From positions 1,178,001 to 1,242,000 of the forward strand of contig JAHREC010000045.1 of NCBI GenBank assembly GCA_020081605.1: a stretch of 64,000 nucleotides of DNA. The letters run 5' to 3'. Under the pieces are notes generated by a model. The model saw nothing but the letters and a program-made list of their open reading frames with translations. It did not search any database and was not told the origin of the DNA. Shown piece by piece: positions 22,805-34,414 of the stretch. Origin of the DNA: Albifimbria verrucaria. Its lineage: Eukaryota > Ascomycota > Sordariomycetes > Hypocreales > Stachybotryaceae. Numbering within the stretch: position 1 is the stretch's first letter; every line of letters starts with the position of its first letter. A program made the translations under genes and the position numbers.

Positions 22805-23268
22805 GATGCTGTTTCGTAGCGGATGTGCAAATATCACCTCATGAGAAAACAGAAACGACTCGTAGGACAGCTTCACCAGAACCAACCTGGCATACGCTGA
22901 GAGTTGACGGTGCTTGTCCTGCACTTGAATTAGACCAGGAGCTAGAAACAATGGCAGTGAAGCAACAGTAGCAGCAGCTATCAGCGATAAGAGTTGCGCC
23001 GGATAAACGCCGGTCCTGCGCTGGACCCTTGCCGTCATCTTGGTTGACCGGCAGCTCCAGCTTCTGCTTCAGCCCACCACCGTCTGTTATAACAAGAAGC
23101 GGGCAAGGGATAACCTGTGCTTGTTTTGGGGCAATTTTCACTCCAAATGGTCAATTGAAGCGTTTCTTCTTTCTCGGTTTCAATATCGAGGCCAACTCCT
23201 CACTTTAACCTGCCATCCTCTCCATCCCCCACACCAGACCACCGTCAGACATCTGTCCAAGCCTTACC
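22805..23268. promoter_or_regulatory. Bidirectional promoter of MED7 and the ZNF830-like gene
   Basis: The two start codons are 464 nt apart and point away from each other, so both core promoters and both 5' UTRs must share this stretch. I cannot assign specific elements. Confidence 0.6.
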
Positions 23269-24566
23269 ATGTCCGACGTCAGAGCCCTTCTCCGCCAACA
23301 GCGCACCGCGCGCCGTGTCGAAGATCCCTACGCCGCATACTCAAACGCCGGGAAGCTCCGCTGCACCGTCTGCCCTCCAAACACCAAGAGCGAGCTAGTC
23401 TGGGAGGCGCATGTCCGCTCCAGCGAGCACAAGCAACGGGTACAGGCCGCGCAAAAGCTGCCGCTGCGAGAGCTGCGGCTCAGCAGAACGGCGATCGCAC
23501 GGGGCAGGAGGGCCAAGGCGAGGGAGAACAGGAGGCCGGCGACCGAGCGCGGAACGCACCGGCGCCGTCAGGGACTGCCCACAAGCGAAAGCTCGACGAC
23601 GACGACGAGGATGCAAACGACGACATTGACATGGAAGACTCTGTAAGGAGGAAGCGCAGCCGTCCCGAGATGCCATCGCCTTCAGAAGTTGCCGAGAGAG
23701 ACAGCGATGACAAGCATCAAGCCTCAACTACGACTACCACGACGACCAATAGCACGACACATACACCTCCCTCTGCTCCTCCGCCTCTCTCCCGTCGAAC
23801 TTCCCGGACCCCGTCCCTCGGCGTTGAGATCCAGATCCCTTCACGTCCGGCTACACCCGCCCACAAGGATGGCTCCAGCTCATCCACGCCTGGGCCTCAA
23901 TCCCAACAACAGCAGCCCCAACCCGCAACACCGTCCGGCCCAGCTGCCAGCATGGGAATACCCTCTCGTGGAGCCAACAATACCCAGCCAACTACCTCTA
24001 CTGGCAACGCTGTGTCAACCACCGCCTCTGCGATTCAAGCCGCGGCTACAACCAACGGCCCCTCTACCACTGCCTCTGCAGATGTTGATGCCGACGAATG
24101 GGCTGCTTTTGAAGCTGAGATCGCCGCCGAGGAAGCCCCTACTCAGCCGACGCTGTCATCGCCGGTCCCGCCATGACCGCCGAAGAGTCCGCCCAGGCCA
24201 AGGCCGCCGCCGAGCAGGACGAGGAGTCGTCCCGCCGGACCAAGGCAGACGTTGACATCGAAGACGAAAGGAAGAGGCCACCCTCGCTCTGGAGCGTGAA
24301 TTTGATGAAATGGAAGAGCTCGAAGCCCGCGTGCGCCGACTGAAGGACAAGCGCGAGGAACTGAGGCGCCAGCGCGCCGCCAGCCAAGGAACGAGGCCAG
24401 CGTGGCTGTGACCCACGACAAACCAGCCCCTGACGCTACAGCAGCCGAGGTTGGTAACAAGGAGAACGTTGACTCAACAGCAAAGAGCCAACCGGCCGAG
24501 GATGAGGATGAAGACGAAGACGACGAGGATGACGAATGGGATGGCTTCAGGTTTCGAACATCATAG
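23269..24566 (+). CDS. ZNF830/CCDC16-like C2H2 zinc-finger protein, frame broken four times
   Basis: The start MSDVRALLRQQRTARRVEDPYAAYSNAGKL and the single matrin-type C2H2 finger (CTVCPPNTKSELVWEAHVRSSEH) identify the ZNF830/CCDC16 family, nuclear proteins linked to pre-mRNA splicing and genome maintenance. A basic/acidic linker, a long Ser/Thr/Pro-rich middle, and a conserved C-terminal coiled coil follow (MTAEESAQAKAAAEQDEES ... EREFDEMEELEARVRRL). The acidic tail ends in DDEWDGFRFR, a characteristic family terminus. The frame needs one base each at AAAA 23453-23456, CCCC 24136-24139, AAA 24267-24269 and GG 24388-24389; total 433 aa in one exon. Divergent from MED7. Confidence 0.85.
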
Positions 24567-24878
24567 CACGACGGCGTATACGATAGGCGCAATGATGTGT
24601 CGTGGTATAAATTAGGGAAATATTCATGAATCTTGGCGTTACATAGCCTGTATTATATATAAGGGACGGATTCTGTACTAATATCAATCCAATGGGAAAA
24701 CGCTTCAATGCGAGAATTAAGCAAACCAAGCCGATCTAAACTGGAAGCCTCCTGGGCAAATTCTCGTGATGAAAGCAAAAACGCCTGTCCTACCGTGAGA
24801 TCCCAATCTGCTGTCCATGCTACTCATACAATCATCAGTGGAAAAAATACAATATCGTAACACGCTCAACGAAACATG
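24567..24878. other. Convergent 3' region between ZNF830-like and F-box genes
   Basis: About 310 nt, AT-rich; holds the 3' ends of two converging genes and nothing else that I can see. Confidence 0.6.
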
Positions 24879-25855
24879 TTACCAGCTCGGCATGCCTTCA
24901 CCCTTGCTCACCCGCTCCCAGAACCTCGTGAGCCGCCACACACGGCCCACGCCACGGCTCTCATCAGCCCTGCGCACGTGTTCCTGGCGTTCCGTCACTT
25001 CGCTCCTCCACTTGCTGGCCATCCACCTCCTGAGCCCATCCTTGAGCCTTTCCTTCTCGATAGCCTTACGCGTAGCCACCAGACTCGGCGCCACATGCAC
25101 GCCTGCCAGCCCCGGCACGCACTCTGGTGGCAACACGGCACGGCTCACCAGCGCCTCAGGGGACGGCCGGGCAGCTAGTCGACGAGACAGACGAATGGAG
25201 ACGAGAGAGCGTGCCAAGCGACGGGATACGACAGAGGTATTGGTCATGAAGATGGAGCGGGAGATGAGATCGGCGAGCGAAGGGCGGGACGGTGAGTACA
25301 GAAGTGGAGGGAGAATGACACGGTAATGACGGAGACGGTCTTGGTGAAGAATAGGTGACAAGGACAGGCTGCGGAGATGGTGGTTTGTCTGCCAAAGTCT
25401 GCAGTTAGCTTACATGACCTATTTCATGGAGCAAAATGTCAGGGGATCACTATGAGACGTTGCAGAGACGAGTTTTGAGGTAATCTCGTGGTTGATATGA
25501 AGGATGGCATAGCGAGCAGATCACAAGAAGTGAGTGTAGGTGAACTTTTCGACACCAGAATGAGATGAGATCAAGTTCAACTTACCCTGGAAGTTGCAAG
25601 CAAGTCGCAGACATCGAGGAAGCCTAGCACATGAAGCAGAATCTCATTGGGGAGGAGCTCGAGGCACGGTGGAAACGAACGCGCAAGTCCAAGGTGTGCC
25701 ATGACCGGCGGTGACCGCGGTGAAGCTGGGACAAGGCTCGATTCGGAGACAGGCTCGGCGAAGGATATGTCGTCACCGCCATTAGGAACGAGGACGTCCG
25801 CGGTGAAAGAGGGTTGGGCACCAGCGACCTCCTGCGCTTGCAGGGACTCAGACAC
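24879..25855 (-). CDS. F-box domain protein
   Basis: Two minus-strand exons, 25586-25855 and 24879-25388, joined across a 197-nt intron (donor GTAAGT, acceptor GCAG) in phase 0; 259 aa. Residues 1-60 are low-complexity. The F-box (LLPNEILLHVLGFLDVCDLLATSR) runs to the splice junction and continues as TNHHLRSLSLSPILHQDRLR, the usual F-box continuation. The rest is an Arg/Leu-rich helical region without a clear substrate-binding repeat. F-box proteins dock substrates on SCF ubiquitin ligases through Skp1. No frame damage. The intron is long for this window; the start chosen is the first ATG in frame (MSESLQAQEV). Confidence 0.82.
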
Positions 25856-27219
25856 TGGCGTAGGCGCATCAGCAGGGAGTTGACGGCACAGACATCGGGT
25901 GACAGGGACCGATCGAGAGGGTGGGTCTGGGCAACAACCGGGCCTTCTTTGGCGAGAGCGACGGAAGCATGCATGGCGCGATGAGGTTGCTGGATAAGGC
26001 GAGATAGCTTGACTTGACGGAGGGCTCGGCGAGCGAGGAGCGCGAGCGAGGCTTCAGGGCTACGCTGCAAGGGCGAGCAAGCCAAGACGTAAACAGACAC
26101 GGTGCAGCGGTTTGGGGAGGCGGCCAGCTGGCAACTGGGTAAGTAGACTGACAGCAAAATGTGCCGTTGGCTGGGGGCTTGTCGATCACGGAGGATTGAG
26201 GCTGGCTGGAGACTACAGCTGTGCAAGGAGATGCCGTCCCATGTCCGGTGACGAATGCGTGGTTTTGGTTCTTTGGATTGGGGGCGATTGCGACGCGGGC
26301 TGGACAATGATGGTGATGACGATGCCGATGCCGATGATAAGACGACGAGCTATCGACGAAGGGTTACAGTTTCATCGAGAGGGGCGAGCGAGAGACAGCT
26401 GGCTTGGTCGTAAGGCGGAGCGGAAGCGAGACGAGTCTCCCAAGTGGGCAACGAGGAACGGGGCGTCGACGGACGATGCAGGCCCTAAACGAAGGACCAA
26501 GGTCGCGCGGCCGCGATCTGGAGACCAGGTGAGCACGGACGGAGAGGAGAACGCAGCAGCGTCGTCGATGCAACGAGCAAGGGTGGAGGCCCGGGTCGTG
26601 TTAACGGGCCCGAGAAATGAAGCTTTCGACTCGCGCGATCACCAGCCCAGCCAGCAGAAGCAGAAGCAGAGCAGCGCAGCTCAGAGACCAGGAGACCGGG
26701 TGACGAGACGAGACGGCTGAGCTGTCGAGCTGGCGTCGCATGTACCGCAGTGGAGATTTTGTGACGGGGTCCGTCGTAGGTGCATGAAGCAAAGTGCCTG
26801 GTTGATCGGATATAGATAGATATCTGAACACGCCGTCTTATACGCAAGCGAAGGGGCTCGGATCTATACCGAGCAGCGTACGCCCAGAACGAGACGACGT
26901 TAATGTCACCGCGGGTAAAAAAATAAAATAAAAACAAAGCCCACGAACTGGTCAGGCGGAACAACAAAAAGCTCAACAGGATGATCAGCCGAGACGCGTC
27001 ACCTTGTACGGACGTCTATAGGATGGCGTATTAGGAGCAGGGTTGTTGGCGTTGAAATGGCATAGAGGCTCCAGGCAGCAGGAATCCAGGATGTTTTCTA
27101 GCAAAGAGAAAGGAAAAGTCAATGACGGCGTCAGATCAAATAAGGACAGAGAGGGGAGAAGGGTCCGTCCGGGCGAAATGGAACAGGGGCAGGTTGTGGA
27201 GAGGAGGATGAAGGTCATG

Positions 27220-27239
27220 TCAGGTCAGGTCAGGTCAGG
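27220..27239. repeat. (TCAGG)x4 with degenerate continuation
   Basis: Four perfect TCAGG units, followed to about 27274 by degenerate copies (AGGTCAGG, TCCAGG). Confidence 0.9.
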
Positions 27240-28628
27240 ACAAGGTCAGGTCCAGGTCCAGGTCGAGCAGGCCAAGGTCGCTCCAGGAGGTCGGTCCGGC
27301 CGGTCACGCGTTTTCTCTAGCTCGGTGTGTCTCGTGTCGAGTCAGGTGAGCTCGCAGTCCTGTCGATGGAGGGGTCACTGCTGTTATCGCGGGACACGCT
27401 GCGTCACTGGGGTGGGTACCTGGCCGCGGGGCACAGGGTCCATATGCGGGGTAGGTCACTGCTTGCGTGCATGCCTTGTACCTGCTTGCTGTAGGGGCAT
27501 CGCGAGGACTTTGCGTTTAACAGCTGCGTATGGCGAATTAATCAGGCGCCGTCGTCATGCACGCATGGCCAGTTTGATATCGAATTTTTCTTTTCTTTTT
27601 GTTTCATGTTGAATATAATTACTCACATATCATTTGGCTATTTTGATTTGATTTATTTTCCCTGTTGCTCTATATTTTCTTTTTCTTTTCCGTCTTATTC
27701 TCATTACAAAGGCGTATTCATTTCAGTTCAGTCCATGTAGTTACCGTATTTAGTGCCTACCTTACCTTACCTACTAGCTACTAGTGTACTTAACTCGCTC
27801 GCTCTAATTCACCATACTCATCACATCTATTCACAATCTCACCAACACAGATCCCACCCCTCATAAAGACCATCAATTGACCAAGAAAAAATCACATAAA
27901 CATAGCAAACTAAACCAAAGTCCCGGGTAACTCAATTGAATTGAATTGACCCCTCCCCAGTTCAGCCTGCCTCCCGGATCTTCTTTTCCTTGCCGTGTTA
28001 GTCACGACAACTCATCACTCACCCGCAACACCACATCCCCTTGACTCAGACCAAACGCGGCAGATCTCTTGATACCCAATGACATGCTATCCCCGCAACA
28101 ATGTCTTGGCAGATATATCCTCGCCCTCGATATCCCCCTTCCGCCTTTCCCGGCCCCATGCCGCAGCCCCTCCGGATCTCCTGCTCCCCTTTGGTCTACC
28201 GAAGCCCTTTCTCTCCCTCCCTGTCTCCAGCACCGCTGTTTCGATTTTTGTTACATCCAGGAACGTTCACTCCTCTTTTTCCGGGAGAAACCAACTGCCC
28301 TCCCCTGTCTGGTCAAATCTCATTACCGTATGACGTGTTCCGTGACTATGCGACCGCTTCGGCGACCCGGTCCAGCAGGAGACCCACTTCAGCGCCCGGC
28401 CCCGGGGCTGCAGACGAGGCCACCCGGGCCTCCCATCACCCGGTCCTCACACCCCTTCCCTCTCCCTTTCCTTTTCCCCGTGCCCCTGTCTCTCTTGCTG
28501 TCCCCTCCATTCTCCATCTCCCCACCCTCTGCCTGCCCATCTCATATCACATCGCCCACCCCTCTCCCCTTTCGTCCTTAGATGCAGCACCGTTTCCGAC
28601 GCCATGACTTATATCAACGGTGGGCATA

Positions 28629-28681
28629 TGCCATGCCCATGCCATGCCATGCCATGTCATGCCCTGCAATGCGATGCCAGG
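28629..28681. repeat. Degenerate CATGC/CCATG tandem array
   Basis: About ten imperfect copies of a 5-6 nt CCATG/CATGC unit in 53 nt. Confidence 0.75.
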
Positions 28682-30000
28682 CACACGTGCCATGTTCGCT
28701 GACCACCGTGCGTTCTGCAACCCATAGAACCAATCCCACGCTCGTCACATATACTACTACTACCCCAAAAGTAGAACGCAAATCATCCACTTCCATCTTG
28801 CCGTGCTTAGATCGTCCATGTTCAAAGCGAGTTAGGCTTCGGTGTCGGTTCCCGTTGCCAACCACCCCGGCCTTCTCATCAGGCACCCACTTAACGGGCT
28901 GCATTCTGCTCCCATCAGGCTGCGGCCCCCAGCCCCCTGCCCTTCTCCCTCGCTCCCAGGAAACCGGTGACGCCAGTCGAGTGCAGGACTTGCTTGCTTG
29001 CTTGCCTTTGCTGCAAGGCTTAGACGCAAAACCTCTACCCACCCGACCTCGTCTCCAATGCTTATCCTCAAAAGTAGATAAACCCCTTTTAGATATACGC
29101 TTAAGCGAACCATTGCTGAGGCGTTCTAGCCCTGCCTCTGCAGGCTCTGGTTTCCAAACTCCCATCGCAGCGTTGCAGACATGTCCTGCATCTGCGCCAT
29201 CGTCACCGCAGCTGCAGTATCGTATCGGTTCGCCCTCCGCCTAACGCCTAATGCCGTTTCGTGGTACCACAGTTGCTTCGCTGTCTGGCCCAGATGGCCC
29301 CATCTGTGTAATATAGCTCTTAGTTATGAGCATTATTCCTTGCCTCGTGTTAAGTCCGCTCGGCATGACACGACGATGGCGACGTCTGTGTATCCCGGAT
29401 CTCCTCCGCGCATCCCGCGCCGTTGCAACTGCACCCACACCCATCCTTCGATTCCGCCCCTCCCAATCACTCGTGCCTGTCTCCAGGTCCCTTCCGGGTG
29501 CGATATGACTGTGAGGACGGCGGCCGTAAGCGACACGTTCTGTCCGCAGCCCCGGTCCCGGCTCCCCGTCCCCGCCAGCGCCGCATGCGAGGTCCCCCTT
29601 TTCCCCTTCTCTTACACCCAAGCCAGTCATGCTGCGCATACCCTCCCTCCCTCTCTCGGGAATCTTGACGTTGGCCCTGCCCAACCACGATCGCGGGCGC
29701 ACATGCGGGTCGCATTGGGCGAATGGCGCAACCTCATGCAACCCTTTATCCCTCTGGTGCGGCGGCAGCCAATGGACGGGCGCAATTGACTCACAAATGC
29801 CGTCTGCTGCTCTGAAACCATCCCATCCGCTTCCCGCTGGCACGTCCTTGGGAGAAGCAGTTCGTTGAACGTCTGGACCGCCCGCCCAACCCCCTACCAT
29901 GCATCACTCTCGAGGCACATGATTCGCAGTGTATTCCAGAAACATGGGATCGGCGTCCCCATGCCCTCTTCCGACGCCCTGTGAGGCTCAAGCATCTTTA

Positions 30001-33000
30001 CAAGGATGCCTCCCTGCTCTGCTTTGACCGGGGAGACCTTGTCAACGTCCGCAGCAGGCATTTTCCCTACCCCGCCATTTGTCCTGATGCAGCAAGTCGA
30101 CATCCTGTCAAAAAGATCGGGCATGCCTGCATTCCTGCCAATCTTCAATCTTCCCGGCTTGGCCGCTTGCTCGCATGAACTCGTGCCGAAAATCGTCAAT
30201 CTCTGGTTCTCCGTGGTGTTCGCTTCGCCTGCCTCGTTGACACGTCCGTGGGTTGCTTCGTTCCCTTCATCCAGCTTCTGGCTAGATCGCGTGGGTAAGC
30301 AAGCTATCATCACGAGACGGAACGGCCCGTTTGCCCTAACGGCCCGTCGCAAGAGTCTTGTCTTCAAAATGTACTAGCCCACCCCGTGCCGTCTTTGCAA
30401 CGGGAAGACGGTACGTGGTGTGGGCCGCTTAGCGTGGGTGTTGAAAACAACAGACCATCATGACGACCGCGCAGCTACTATGGGCCACTTGGCTGGCCCC
30501 CTCCAGCCTTCTCCAGCCTTGACCTGGCCGGTTCCTTGCGCACAGCAAACATGCAAGTGTGTTGCAGCATGGCCTGGTGTCAGGGCGGAAGAAATGGGAA
30601 AATCGAATTTCGCCGCCGTGTTAGCCCAGACATGCCAAGTTTGATCATCCAGCCTCCCTCCCACGCAACACGATATCGCCGTTTCAATCACAAACGGCAG
30701 GTCGAGTCGCATCTCGGCCGGTCCAATCACACCCAGTGCAGATATGACATGCAATTAAAACTTCCTTGTCTGTGATTACGAAGCACTCTTACTTGTTCGA
30801 GATCGGATCAAGGGGACGCAAATGACGGTGCCCGAAACAGGACCATGGCCTGCCTTGCCTCCGAGCGAGGCAGTCGGTAGATGGGAACGGGGTTGAGTCA
30901 ACGGGTTCGAAGTAAGAGCTCGCATCATGAACCGTCCCCTTTTTCTGGTATGTAGCCGGAGGCCAGGGTCATATGTCTGGTTCTCCCGCAAGACGGTCAG
31001 CCAGTAGCTGATCAGACAGTGCGTCACCACTGCAGATTAATGTATGTAATTGTGGTCCTTGGGACAATACGCATGCCTCAAATGTATGCCGGTTACATGT
31101 CGCAAGTAGATTGATGAAATAAACCTCCAGCCGTCCTCTGTAGGTGAGCTGGCTCTGCCTGCCGTGAACCCTCCAATTGCTCACCTACGGCTGGTTTCCC
31201 GCTCAACGTCGGGACACAAGGCTACAGCGTCGCAGCATAACACATACGCCCACTGCAGTTTCTATTCACATGTTCTGCGGATGGTGCGGGCATCTCACTG
31301 CATCTCTCGGGTCTGGCACACCCAGAAGCTGCGTCGAGGCTGGCAGCCCGATCAATAGGATTGCGCCGGAAGCACCTCAGCGGTTTCCGACTGGCCTGCG
31401 ACCTGCGAGAGATCACTTCCGTAGAGGCGTCCTGATGCATACCTGTCAGCTATAGCATACAGCAGGCTGCTCCTCAAGTTGACACATCTAGTGTGACTGT
31501 ATTGAACCGGATCCGTCGTCTTTCGTCTAGGCCTGCTCTTCCTGCTGCTGCCTTTGACTCGGAGGCAACACAGCCCATGCCCATGAAATCCCCGAAATGG
31601 ATTTTGAAAGAACCGGGAACAAATAGCCGCGGGGAAATATATGTTACAGTAGGCAGAATGTGGTGCAGACTAATGAACCGGCGTTCGCCATATCTCTGGG
31701 AACTTCCTGCAAATAGGGACGAACAAGGACTCTAACCGGGATGAAAAACCCGGACCAGACGAGGAGTGCCACGTTGTCAGAATCGTAGTCGTACTCTGCA
31801 CCCTCCCTGAATGCTACGGGATAAGACCCTTTGGGAGGAGCGAGTCTCGGCAAGCTGTCTCCAGGCCTTGGGGCAAGCGACGCCAAAGAGGCAGGCCAAT
31901 GAATACAGGGCCATGGTTCCAAGATTCATGTGAGCCGACAATCATGCACGGACACCATGCAACGTCGTCTCGCCCTGTTCGGCATTGCACGTTAAACTCC
32001 CTCCCCAGCAGAGCGAAGATCGAGGCGTAATTGACGGACTTTCCCACTAATGCTCTCCACAAGAAGCCGAGGATGATGCCACCGTCAACGATCAAACGTG
32101 ACGCTAGGTATCCATGCATGAGAGCTAAGTAAAGGTAGACTTTGGAACCTGATATCTCTGTTAGGCATCGTAGTTGGTCAAAGTCACACGGCAGAGTTTG
32201 CTGCAGATGTGACATATACCGCAAGCCGTGTTGTCTTTTTCGGTGACCTGCATATCTACCATCGCCAGTTCGCCTTTCAAGCCTTCTGGACTGTGGCAAG
32301 AGACAGGTGACACTCAGAAGCGGCCCCAATTATCCTAATCATGCACAGCTACGGGAGGACAGAGTGGTGCTGGCAGCGCCTCCCTAAGGAGATAGGCCTG
32401 TATCACTGTGGCGAAGGGAAGGGCGGCCAGGAAGGCTTCACTTACATGTACCATGGCGATAATAAACAATGACTGAAAAGTCGTGGGGATAACTATCTGA
32501 GTACGCATTCGGATGCTGTTCATAGTTGACAAACGCTCCGCCTGACGCGCCCGCGCCCGCGCGCAAGCCGTACCAACATGCCCGTTGCCGTAGGACAATC
32601 AAAACGTGCTCTTGCCTAACAGAACCCCAGTCTTCACCGAAATTGCCACCGGTTTGAAGACTCTTTCTCACGAGTCAGGATTCCCTTGCCTTCCAACGCT
32701 TGGCCGGGCTCGGGACGAACCATGGATATGACCCACTGCGGCCGCAGATCGACTCACCACCCCCATGCCGGGGGATATAGACCCGGAACGAGGCCCGCAG
32801 CGGGAGGTTCAAAGACCTTTTCCTGACAATAACATGACCGATCCTGGGACCCGCAGGCTGCGCTGGCGAAGGCAGCATGGCAAGACGCGGTGTGATGGAG
32901 GAGATCCGAAAGAGGCGGAGAGCATGGGCGCCTGATAGCAGGGTAGCAGGCCAAGTCAAGTCAAGTGTAAGTCGGCAATGCTCGCGCTGGGGAAAAGGGC

Positions 33001-34048
33001 CAGGCGACCTACCTACCTTGTCCGGCAAGGACCAATTTCTCCAGGAAAACCCATCCCATGGTCTGATTCTTGAGATTTTCTCCACGGAGCCCGTTCGTGG
33101 AATGGCATATGCCTACCTACAACACATCTCGCTGGGTCCCAGGGGTGGGAGGGGACTGGGGAGGGGTGCAGGCCTGAAAGACGGCCTCGTCCTAGGGCAA
33201 GATCAACGTGGCCACCAGTCAACAGGGCCTTCTCAGGCACTAAAACCGACCCCTTCACGCATCGGGGCAGACATGAAGCACTGGCCAAGCAGAGCGTTTG
33301 GAGGCGATACTGCAGGGACTCAAGCGCCGGCCTCTTGCAACGGGTGCCCCTCCCCGTCAGGAACGTGCTGCGCCGCTCGCCGCAGGGGTGTGTCGCCGGC
33401 TCCCAGAGGGTGTGTGTGATGGCAGGGACATTATGGGGCCTCGAGGTACGGATACCCAATCCACGTATCAAGCCTCTTTTTATCCCGCAGGGCAGAAGCA
33501 TGATGATGAAGACTTGTTGGTCCGTGTCCAAAGTGTGACTGCTGGGTCAAAGTAGTCCCACAGTCAATGGAAAGTAAAGCATTGGGCGGATGATGAGGTG
33601 ACGATCGAGTATCGAATGTCTTCGTTGGGCAGGTATAAGTTGGCTGGCGTATCCCCAACGTCATCCGTGATTGAAGACTCTTCATTCAAGATAATTCTTC
33701 GAGGCACACGGGGCGCATGAACTATCGACGCTGCCGACAGCGCTCAAGACGTGAATAACGGCCACAATCGTCAACGTCGAGCCCTGCACAGCCCTTTGCA
33801 GATTCCAGCACAACTTGTCGGGAACTTTTCCTCCTCCAAGTACGGACGGATTGACAAAAAAATTTAAGAAAAAAAAAAAGAGGCTATATAGTGAGTCGTG
33901 CCCTCTCACTGCTCACCATCCCACGAGCTTGGATGGTATATATGCCACCCCTCGGGGAGCATCCGTACATTGTCGAGCGAGGAGTCGTGTTGGCTAACCT
34001 GCTCTAGCCATCTCTGAGGTCTCCCCGCCCGCACTTGGGCTCTAATAC
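30001..34048. other. Gene-poor stretch, part 2
   Basis: No open frame here resembles a known family or carries a credible intron pattern. The right end (33820-34048) is the promoter of the Cys-rich gene, with a poly(A)-like tract at 33858-33880. Confidence 0.5.
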
Positions 34049-34414
34049 ATGACCATGTGCTACTTTGATCAAACGCGTTGGAGCTGCGGCTACTGGCGTT
34101 GGGGCCATTTTCGACAGCAATGCAACAAGGAATACCGGATGGGAGAAACATGCGGGCTCAAGCTTGTGTACGAAACCAAGAACGAGGGCGACGTCTGCAA
34201 GCTATGTCACGACACGGAGAAGAAGCAAAGGCGATACGACAAGATGTACAGAGACGTGCAGCGGTGGCAGCGTGAGGGCAACCGCAGTGCCACAATTGAG
34301 CGAACATGCGGTGAAATGCAAGAAGTGCTGAACCAGATTTATCGGCTGCAGCAGGAACACGATAACAGGTTACAGTCCATGGTAAGAGGAAAACCCCCTC
34401 CTACCCAATGGTGA
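34049..34414 (+). CDS. Small Cys-rich protein of an uncharacterised fungal family
   Basis: An intact 121-residue frame (119 if translation starts at the second Met, MCYFDQ, 34055). Two cysteine clusters are visible: CYFDQTRWSCGYWRWGHF and QQCNKEYRMGETCG at residues 4-37, then DVCKLCHD at residues 49-56. A charged helical region follows (KKQRRYDKMYRDVQRWQREG ... EMQEVLNQIYRLQQEHD). The pattern of spaced Cys/His followed by a coiled coil recurs in many filamentous ascomycete proteins of unknown function; a metal-binding role is plausible. No signal peptide, so probably intracellular. It stands alone in a gene-poor region. I recognise the style of family but cannot name a domain. Confidence 0.75.
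   Translation: MTMCYFDQTRWSCGYWRWGHFRQQCNKEYRMGETCGLKLVYETKNEGDVCKLCHDTEKKQRRYDKMYRDVQRWQREGNRSATIERTCGEMQEVLNQIYRLQQEHDNRLQSMVRGKPPPTQW

Larger units (their letters stand above)
25856..30000. other. Gene-poor stretch with simple repeats, part 1
   Basis: No convincing gene. Open frames are Arg/Ser/Pro-rich shadows of the GC-rich or pyrimidine-rich sequence (for example around 28069-28607). Notable content: TCAGG tandem units at 27220-27239, an A/T-rich patch at 27580-27720, a CATGC-type degenerate tandem near 28629-28681. It could hold long 5' leaders or non-coding transcripts. Confidence 0.5.

Noticed and set aside
28069..28607. Overlapping Pro/Ser-rich plus-strand frames of up to 170 codons
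   Set aside because: All three frames are open because the sequence is pyrimidine-rich; no family features or intron support.
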